A stretch of 6,085 nucleotides of DNA from Methanosarcinales archaeon (lineage in GTDB: Archaea; Halobacteriota; Methanosarcinia; Methanosarcinales; Methanogasteraceae): NCBI GenBank assembly GCA_012961645.1, contig DTYY01000010.1, positions 1-6,085 on the forward strand, given 5' to 3'. Below the pieces are notes generated by a model. That model worked only from the letters and a program-made list of their open reading frames with translations. It had not been told where the DNA came from and did not search any database. Shown piece after piece: positions 1 to 4,440 of the stretch. The first letter of the stretch is position 1, and every line of letters begins with the position of its first letter. Both the position numbers and the translations under genes were made by a program.

Positions 1-17
1 ATCGAAGATATAGAACC

Positions 18-308
18 ATGAGCGAAAGTATAGCGGCTGGCGACACGGTTCAGTACAAAGGTACCGGCACGATCGGTAAGGTGAAACGATTCGACCAGAG
101 AGATCATGAAACATGGGCGCTTGTTGACAGCAGCGATCTGTGGTACAAGGTAGATACGCTCGAAGTTCTCGAAGGCGAGGTTGAAGCAAAGGAATGGGAC
201 AGAAAACTGACACTTGATGAACTGAAGCACGCAAACGAGCGTAGTATAGACAAAATCGGTCGTGTTCAGGAAATACTGGAAGTAGAACTGTGTGAGTGCG
301 GCGGATGA
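18..308 (+). CDS. DUF2098 family protein (methanogen-conserved, unknown function)
   Basis: A 96-residue protein starting at ATG. Residues about 7-55 are rich in predicted beta strand and carry the pattern I associate with DUF2098: a GTGTIGKV segment (about 16-23), then WALVD and an aromatic-rich stretch before DTLEVLE. This suggests a small beta-barrel-like fold, but that is inference. Residues about 62-91 look like one charged amphipathic helix. The protein ends in Cys92-Glu-Cys94-Gly-Gly, a short CxC tail that could bind metal or simply be redox-sensitive. No signal peptide or membrane segment is visible, so it is probably cytoplasmic. No GGTGA-type ribosome binding site is seen in the 17 bases before the ATG, so the start could be leaderless, or the true upstream context is outside the window. 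Its stop overlaps the start of the DUF2117 gene by four bases, which points to coupled translation. Function is unknown; the family name comes from recalled sequence pattern, not from a search. Confidence 0.8.
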   Translation: MSESIAAGDTVQYKGTGTIGKVKRFDQRDHETWALVDSSDLWYKVDTLEVLEGEVEAKEWDRKLTLDELKHANERSIDKIGRVQEILEVELCECGG

Positions 309-1402
309 AAAACCGCATGATCGTCGGTGTCGTCATCCACGGTCCTGAGATCATCGATTCTGGCGGCGCGGGCCGGGTGCTGGACGTGCTCTCAGAGCAT
401 TATGAGGTCACGGCGTTTCTTGGTGGAACTATGGGGCGTACCGCGGTAATCGATGCACATCTTGAAGATCGGATCGATATCAGCAGGAGGATGAGTCTGA
501 GCGGGGCGATCAATTCATTGCCGTGGGTGGACGCTGTGGTCCTGCTGAATCGTGGAAAAACCACAGACAGCGGGATTGCGTTTGGCAGGATCGTTATGTC
601 ACGCACGAAACCCGTTCCCATCATCCAGATCGAACGCCCGATGGAAGCCGATGGTGTTGTCATCCCGTGGAATGATGCCGAGTCATGGGCTGAGCAGATC
701 GCAGGTATGCTGGGTCTGCCCGTCATGATGCCACCGCCGGCGCAGGATGTGTCGGTGGTGTGCACCGATGGAGATCAGACACGGAGGCGTATCCATGATA
801 CTCTGCCGGGCGAGACCATCCGGATCAACGGGATCGTCGTTGGAACCGTCGTATCAGATGGCGTCGAGATCGTGACAGAGGACGGCAGGATCGTGGATAT
901 CGCCGGCGCGAGGATGAAAGAGCACGGCATCGAAAAACTCGGAAGAATCGATCCGGGCACAGCACTGGTCAGAACCGGCTCGATCCGGCGGACCGATCAC
1001 GTACCAAGAATCGGCACGGCAGAGAGGAGGCGCACAAACCTATCAGTCGTGCTGATCGACCATGATGCCGAATCCACTTTCGAACTCGCAGCAGACGCTG
1101 ATCTGGCAGTCACTATAGGCGATGACACGACAGCCATTGCCGGAGACATCCTATACCGGCTTGGAATCCCAATCATCGGAATCACAGACATGGATATCGA
1201 CTACGTGCTCACAAATGCAGATATTTTCCCGGGATCTGTGGTTCTGCGGGTTGATCTCGGGTATGATGACATTGTAGGAGGTATGGTGCGAAATATTGTA
1301 TTTGATGGGGGAGATCGGCTGAAAGCCTCCTCAATTGACTCATTGAGGGAACAGGTGATCGCTATAGCAGGGGAAAGGCTGATTGAGGTCGTTTCTTATT
1401 GA
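305..1402 (+). CDS. DUF2117 family protein (methanogen-conserved, unknown function)
   Basis: A 365-residue soluble protein. The ATG at 305 is chosen because it forms an ATGA overlap with the stop of the preceding DUF2098 gene. A GTG at 296 would add three residues, and an ATG at 317 would remove four. The N-terminus (VGVVIHGPEIIDSGGA, about residues 7-22) is the hallmark stretch I recall for DUF2117, followed by a Rossmann-like alternation and LNRGKTTDSGIAFGR. The C-terminal part carries GDDTTAIAGDIL (about 272-283) and then RLGIPIIGITD, a Gly/Asp/Thr-rich segment that resembles a nucleotide- or phosphate-binding loop, though no named enzyme motif is present. A VTEDGRIVDIAGA segment lies in the middle. 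No signal peptide or membrane helix is visible. The family is nearly confined to methanogens and close relatives, and no reaction is established. The gene ends 23 bases before the convergent CBS gene. Confidence 0.83.
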   Translation: MKNRMIVGVVIHGPEIIDSGGAGRVLDVLSEHYEVTAFLGGTMGRTAVIDAHLEDRIDISRRMSLSGAINSLPWVDAVVLLNRGKTTDSGIAFGRIVMSRTKPVPIIQIERPMEADGVVIPWNDAESWAEQIAGMLGLPVMMPPPAQDVSVVCTDGDQTRRRIHDTLPGETIRINGIVVGTVVSDGVEIVTEDGRIVDIAGARMKEHGIEKLGRIDPGTALVRTGSIRRTDHVPRIGTAERRRTNLSVVLIDHDAESTFELAADADLAVTIGDDTTAIAGDILYRLGIPIIGITDMDIDYVLTNADIFPGSVVLRVDLGYDDIVGGMVRNIVFDGGDRLKASSIDSLREQVIAIAGERLIEVVSY

Positions 1403-1425
1403 TCGACCACTGGGCTCGATATATG

Positions 1426-1851
1426 TCAGTGTGCGATATGGGATTGCCCTGCCTGTGCAACCTCGCGTATGATATCGCTTGCGCTCAGTATTCCAACGGG
1501 TCGCTGAGATGCGCCAACGCCTTTTTCTGAGAGTATCAGCAGCCTGTGGGTGCGCCGTTCGTTCATGACCCTTGCCGCCTGCCTGAGGGTGGCATTCGGG
1601 GCAATCGCAATCAGATGTGGGGATATAACATCCTCGGCAGACAACTGTTCGGGATTTGGTTTGTCAAGCACCTTGAGCACATCCATCTCTGATATGAAAC
1701 CGAGCACATCCCCGTGTTCGCCAATCACTGCCACTCCGGATAGGTGCTGGGTTGTCATCTTCTCTGCGATATCCTTGAGTAACGTCTCTGTAGATACGGT
1801 CACTACTCCGCGTGTCATCACATCGCGGATCAATTTTTCATATATTTTCAT
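1426..1851 (-). CDS. Tandem CBS-domain protein
   Basis: A 141-residue protein consisting almost only of two CBS repeats (a Bateman module). CBS1 spans about residues 8-62 (IRDVMTRGVVTV, then LSGVAVI, VLGFISEMDVLKVL). CBS2 spans about 74-132 (EDVISPHLIAIAP, RRTHRLLIL, VGILSASDIIREV). Such pairs bind adenine nucleotides or S-adenosylmethionine and act as sensors for a partner; the ligand here cannot be told from sequence. CBS2 has a longer loop (about 108-118, SEKGVGASQRP) between strands. The start is set at the ATG at 1851 because a perfect GGTGAT site sits at 1856-1861, four bases upstream. An in-frame GTG at 1860 and ATG at 1857 fall inside that site and are unlikely starts. The gene follows rtcA on the same strand after 161 bases and converges on the DUF2117 gene. 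No catalytic or DNA-binding domain is attached, so its partner is unknown. Confidence 0.9.
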   Translation of the reverse strand: MKIYEKLIRDVMTRGVVTVSTETLLKDIAEKMTTQHLSGVAVIGEHGDVLGFISEMDVLKVLDKPNPEQLSAEDVISPHLIAIAPNATLRQAARVMNERRTHRLLILSEKGVGASQRPVGILSASDIIREVAQAGQSHIAH

Positions 1852-1855
1852 GTTC

Positions 1856-1861
1856 ATCACC
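1856..1861 (-). promoter_or_regulatory. Ribosome binding site of the CBS gene
   Basis: The minus strand reads GGTGAT, complementary to the archaeal 16S rRNA 3' end, four bases before ATG 1851. It decides that start over the GTG and ATG codons lying within it. Confidence 0.7.
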
Positions 1862-1867
1862 CATCAT

Positions 1868-1916
1868 TGGTCTGCATCGAGACCGGGGTTTTCGCGGGTA
1901 CACTCGCCTCAGACCA
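1868..1916 (-). promoter_or_regulatory. Possible leader stem-loop upstream of the CBS gene
   Basis: On the minus strand a 7-bp arm TGGTCTG (1916-1910) pairs perfectly with CAGACCA (1874-1868). Inside it, after a 3x3 internal loop, CGAG (1906-1903) pairs with CTCG (1881-1878), then ACC (1899-1897) with GGT (1884-1882) past a three-base bulge. The apical loop is 12 bases. The structure ends six bases before the ribosome binding site of the CBS gene. It could control access to that site, protect an RNA end, or be chance. I do not recognise it as a known riboswitch. Confidence 0.3.
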
Positions 1917-1975
1917 TTGCATTGTTCTCGGTTCGACCGGTTACAACCAGCCACATCAATCTTACACTCTCAGTC

Positions 1976-1983
1976 AAGAAAAA
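1976..1983 (-). terminator. Possible T-rich terminator after rtcA
   Basis: The minus strand reads TTTTTCTT about 30 bases past the rtcA stop. Archaeal RNA polymerase commonly terminates at short T-rich tracts without a hairpin, so this could end rtcA transcripts. The tract is short and readthrough into the CBS gene is equally possible. Nothing else gene-like is seen in the 161-base gap apart from the stem-loop nearer the CBS start; a TATATT at about 2001-2006 might be a CBS promoter but is unsupported. Confidence 0.22.
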
Positions 1984-2012
1984 TGTATCGACCAACGGAA
2001 TATATCCCAATA

Positions 2013-3023
2013 TCACCGGCAAACGACTCTGAAAATACGATCTGATGGCTTTATGTCAAATTTTACATCTGTGAATTGCTCGCTTACCCAGATATTTGTT
2101 TTTGTGTGGAGAGACAGATCCCTTGTGGTAAACGATCCGGATTTTGCCATAGCCATGCAAGGAATCAGTTGATCTGCCAGATAAACATCCACCGAAGCTC
2201 CAGAGTCAAGTTCTCTGATGATATTGTCCGCTGCATCGAATCCGACCACCTCTGCCGGCTTTCCTCGCTCTCCAAGCGCAGACCCGCCAACATGACCGCA
2301 CCATAGCGTAATTCCGCTGCCTGTTGATGCAACACCCTTATGCGCCGCCGTGATATCAGTATCGATCACAGCATCGTACCCGCGATCCTGCAGTCTGGAA
2401 ATAGCAGCATTACGCTGCCTTCTTGCGACATGTTCAGGAAGCCTTGATGAGTGCGAACAACCATAAACCATATCGACAGTTTCTCTGTAGAAATCGACCC
2501 CAGCAATCCTGGATGGCTCGATCACAGCCCTGACACGCCCGCCCCCACGCGGGTAATAGCCCCGCTTCAGGATATCGATACTCACATCACAACCCATCAG
2601 AGCGAGCGCGGGCAGCAGGACGTGGCGCAGGTGGTCGATCGGCGGGCTCCACCTCACATCGGTGCCGCCTGTGATGTCAAGGACGACTTTGCCTGGAGCA
2701 TGTAGCGCAACAGGGATCAGGCACTGGAGAAGGAGCGAGATACTACCTGCTGTGCCGATGTCCATACGATATGTCCCACCGCTGATCTCGCCAGGGATGA
2801 ATGTCAGTTCTGTAGACCCGATCATAGCGCCTGTTGTATCGGCACCTGCAAGTTCTGTCATCGCTCTGACTGCGGTCAGGTGCTGAGCCGAAAGCCCTGG
2901 TTTTGGGCGTTTGCTGCGGATACCGACAATCTTGACAGGCATCTTCGTGATCGCAGCCATGGCAACCGATGTGCGCAGGATCTGTCCGCCGCCCTCACCA
3001 AACGTGCCGTCGATGGTTAGCAT
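2013..3023 (-). CDS. rtcA: RNA 3'-terminal phosphate cyclase
   Basis: RtcA converts an RNA 3'-phosphate to a 2',3'-cyclic phosphate, using ATP through a covalent enzyme-His-AMP intermediate. The 336-residue length matches the family (about 330-345). Visible motifs, numbered from the chosen start, are EGGGQILR (10-17), RPKPGLSAQH (39-48), GTAGSISLLLQ (90-100), GGTDVRWSP (119-127) and RGYYPRGGG (154-162). His306 in LSLHTKTN fits the adenylated nucleophile (His309 in E. coli). The ATG at 3023 is preferred because residue 1 then falls just before the conserved IDGTFGEGGG opening. The frame stays open upstream to ATGs at 3074 and 3089, adding 17 or 22 residues with no family match and no good ribosome binding site. 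A TATA-like box 26-34 bases before 3023 would fit a nearly leaderless transcript. The gene is divergent from glmU. No RtcB or RNA-repair partner lies in the window, so its physiological substrate cannot be inferred. Confidence 0.95.
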   Translation of the reverse strand: MLTIDGTFGEGGGQILRTSVAMAAITKMPVKIVGIRSKRPKPGLSAQHLTAVRAMTELAGADTTGAMIGSTELTFIPGEISGGTYRMDIGTAGSISLLLQCLIPVALHAPGKVVLDITGGTDVRWSPPIDHLRHVLLPALALMGCDVSIDILKRGYYPRGGGRVRAVIEPSRIAGVDFYRETVDMVYGCSHSSRLPEHVARRQRNAAISRLQDRGYDAVIDTDITAAHKGVASTGSGITLWCGHVGGSALGERGKPAEVVGFDAADNIIRELDSGASVDVYLADQLIPCMAMAKSGSFTTRDLSLHTKTNIWVSEQFTDVKFDIKPSDRIFRVVCR

Positions 3024-3048
3024 GGGACAATAGTCTGGTGTGCTGATT

Positions 3049-3057
3049 GATATATGG
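3049..3057 (-). promoter_or_regulatory. Candidate TATA box for rtcA
   Basis: The minus strand reads CCATATATC, centred about 30 bases upstream of the preferred rtcA ATG (3023). At usual archaeal spacing (about 27 bases) transcription would begin two or three bases before that ATG, giving a leaderless message. This fits the lack of a GGTGA-type site there. No clear BRE is visible. Confidence 0.35.
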
Positions 3058-3100
3058 AACGGTTCGACAAGCATCAATCCATGCGACATGGCAGACCCGA

Positions 3101-3110
3101 TATATTTAAA
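3101..3110 (+). promoter_or_regulatory. Candidate TATA box for the glmU-glmS operon
   Basis: TATATTTAAA is centred about 41 bases before the glmU start. Usual archaeal spacing puts the transcript start near 3132, leaving a leader of about 15 bases that contains the GGTGAT site. The box is near-symmetric (read on the minus strand it is TTTAAATATA), so it could also drive rtcA from around 3079. A BRE is not obvious on either side. Confidence 0.5.
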
Positions 3111-3135
3111 GCAAAAGCACGACCATAAACAAATG

Positions 3136-3141
3136 GGTGAT
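3136..3141 (+). promoter_or_regulatory. Ribosome binding site deciding the glmU TTG start
   Basis: GGTGAT lies five bases before TTG 3147, the same spacing as at glmS. It supports the rare TTG start, which also places the conserved KAVILAAGEG opening directly after the initiator. Confidence 0.75.
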
Positions 3142-3146
3142 TCTGA

Positions 3147-4346
3147 TTGAAGGCGGTTATTCTTGCAGCCGGCGAGGGAATGCGGTGCAGACCACTGACG
3201 CTTACAAGATCAAAGGTGATGCTCCTGATCGCGAACAGACCGATGATCGAATATGTGGTGCGTGCGCTCGCAGAGAGTGGCATCAAAGACATTCTCATGG
3301 TTGTGGGGTATGCAAAAGAGCGCATCATGAATTATTTTGGAAATGGAAAGGATTTTGGTGTGCATATTGAATATACGGAGCAAAAACATCAGCTCGGCAC
3401 GGCTCACGCCATAAAACAGGCAAAGGGCTCTGTAGGAGGCGAGTTTCTCGTGCTGAATGGAGATAATCTTGTCAGCGCAGATACGATTGCGGATATCATG
3501 AAGGGACACACCGGAGGCACATCGATCCTGACAACGTCCAGAATGGATACATCAGGGTATGCGCTGGTGGTTGAGAGCGGGGGATTGGTTGAGAAGATCG
3601 TTGAGGAGCAGACGCTTAAGCATGTCCACAATATCAACACAGGGATCTATATCTTTGATCGGACGATCTTTGATGCGATCGAGGAGACTCTGCAGGCAGG
3701 TTTCGGCGAATTCGGGATCACCGACTCAATACAGAGGATGATTGATGCAGGCTACAGGGTACACGCGTACCGGACAGACCATACATGGACCGATGTGATC
3801 CATTCATGGGACCTGCTTGGCGTGAATGCGATGATCCTTGAAGGGGTTCCTGATTCGGTGCATGGGCTGGAAGAGAGCAGAATCAGGGATCGTGTGGCGT
3901 TGGGCAGGGATTCGGTGATCGAAGAGAACTCTTATGTCAAGGGTCCTGCCATGATCGGGAGAAACTGCAGCATCGGTCCGAATGTGGTCATCGCCCCGTC
4001 AACGAGCATCGGCGACAATGTCACGATCGAACCGTTCACCTATATCAGAAACAGCGTGATCTTCGATGACGTGCATATCGGTTCGCACAGCACCATAAAG
4101 AATACCATCATCGGAGAGAACAATGTCATTGGCAGCCATTTCGTTGTAGAGAGCAGAAAAGATCTGGCAGTGGAACTGGACAGGAAACTGTACCATGCAG
4201 ACGAACTCGGTACTGTGATCGGGGACGGGAGCACCATCGGATGTGGTGTCTCGGTGACCGCAGGTGCGCTGATCGGGACCGAATGCAGGATCGGGGGCGG
4301 CACCGTTATAAGAAGAGAGATACCGAGTCATGCGCTGGTGGTATAG
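3147..4346 (+). CDS. glmU: GlmU-like sugar-1-phosphate nucleotidylyltransferase with left-handed beta-helix acyltransferase domain
   Basis: A 399-residue two-domain cytoplasmic enzyme starting at TTG. Residues 1 to about 230 form an RmlA/GlmU-type nucleotidyltransferase: KAVILAAGEGMRCRPLT (2-18) with the signature Arg13 and Lys23, QLGTAHA (82-88), LNGDN (103-107) with the metal-binding Asp106, and NTGIYIF (164-170). About 245-399 is a hexapeptide-repeat left-handed beta-helix (repeats such as IGPNVVIAPSTSIGDNVTI). With glmS directly downstream, the likely product is UDP-GlcNAc from GlcN-1-P, acetyl-CoA and UTP. Two oddities: the usual Pro of the SKVMLP segment is Leu27, and the region where archaeal GlmU proteins I recall carry Ala-Asn-Leu-Arg reads VESR (334-337), so acetyltransferase activity is uncertain. 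Glucose-1-phosphate thymidylyl- or uridylyltransferase are alternatives. A TATA-like box and GGTGAT site precede it. Confidence 0.85.
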   Translation: MKAVILAAGEGMRCRPLTLTRSKVMLLIANRPMIEYVVRALAESGIKDILMVVGYAKERIMNYFGNGKDFGVHIEYTEQKHQLGTAHAIKQAKGSVGGEFLVLNGDNLVSADTIADIMKGHTGGTSILTTSRMDTSGYALVVESGGLVEKIVEEQTLKHVHNINTGIYIFDRTIFDAIEETLQAGFGEFGITDSIQRMIDAGYRVHAYRTDHTWTDVIHSWDLLGVNAMILEGVPDSVHGLEESRIRDRVALGRDSVIEENSYVKGPAMIGRNCSIGPNVVIAPSTSIGDNVTIEPFTYIRNSVIFDDVHIGSHSTIKNTIIGENNVIGSHFVVESRKDLAVELDRKLYHADELGTVIGDGSTIGCGVSVTAGALIGTECRIGGGTVIRREIPSHALVV

Positions 4347-4356
4347 ATGTGCGGCA

Positions 4357-4379
4357 CAATTTTTTCTCCGAAAAAATTG
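4357..4379 (+). repeat. Perfect 10-bp inverted repeat in the glmU-glmS junction
   Basis: CAATTTTTTC (4357-4366) and GAAAAAATTG (4370-4379) are exact reverse complements separated by TCC. An alternative, mutually exclusive pairing joins 4350-4363 with 4380-4393 (14 bases, two mismatches; the core ACAATTTT/AAAATTGT is perfect). The run of six T at 4360-4365 is also a possible weak archaeal termination signal. It may be an RNA hairpin, a partial terminator between the two genes, or a symmetric operator; the sequence does not decide. Confidence 0.6.
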
Positions 4380-4429
4380 AAAATTGTCCGGCATTCCGCT
4401 AAGCTCCAGCCAGACTATCAGGGCATGAT

Positions 4430-4435
4430 GGTGAT
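4430..4435 (+). promoter_or_regulatory. Ribosome binding site of glmS
   Basis: GGTGAT lies five bases before ATG 4441. It overlaps the last codons of the small frame at 4347-4439, so a ribosome ending that frame would cover the glmS initiation site. Confidence 0.75.
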
Positions 4436-4440
4436 CTGAT

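Larger units (their letters stand above)
4347..4439 (+). other. Possible 30-codon leader ORF between glmU and glmS
   Basis: The ATG follows the glmU stop with no gap and the TGA ends one base before the glmS ATG. The predicted peptide begins MCGTIFSPKK, so its first three residues match those of GlmS (MCGIVG), and the eight bases ATGTGCGG are shared exactly by the two starts. GGTGGT at 4337-4342, four bases upstream, resembles the GGTGAT sites of this window. The rest of the peptide matches no family I know. The frame is offset by one base from glmS, so it is not an N-terminal extension. It could be a regulatory leader, a decayed duplicate of the glmS start, or chance; an open frame of this length is expected by chance about a quarter of the time with even base use. 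Confidence 0.3.

Noticed and set aside
1403..1425. Possible bidirectional terminator between the convergent DUF2117 and CBS genes
   Set aside because: The 23 bases contain neither a T-rich tract nor an inverted repeat that I could support on either strand.
1849..1880. GTGATGA resembling the C box of an archaeal C/D guide RNA
   Set aside because: It coincides with the CBS ribosome binding site and start, and no correctly spaced D, C' and D' boxes were found.
1928..1949. GGTTCGACC resembling a tRNA T-loop
   Set aside because: The flanking bases do not form the five-pair T stem, and no acceptor, anticodon or D arm can be found around it on either strand.
1550..2172. Overlapping plus-strand open frames of 77-160 codons antisense to the CBS gene, the gap after it and the rtcA 3' end
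   Set aside because: They have no recognisable domains or good ribosome binding sites and largely mirror the codon structure of the CBS and rtcA genes.
4347..4440. The glmU-glmS spacer as a frameshifted N-terminal part of glmS
   Set aside because: GlmS starting at 4441 is complete at its N-terminus with catalytic Cys2, which must be N-terminal after Met removal, so no upstream extension is needed.
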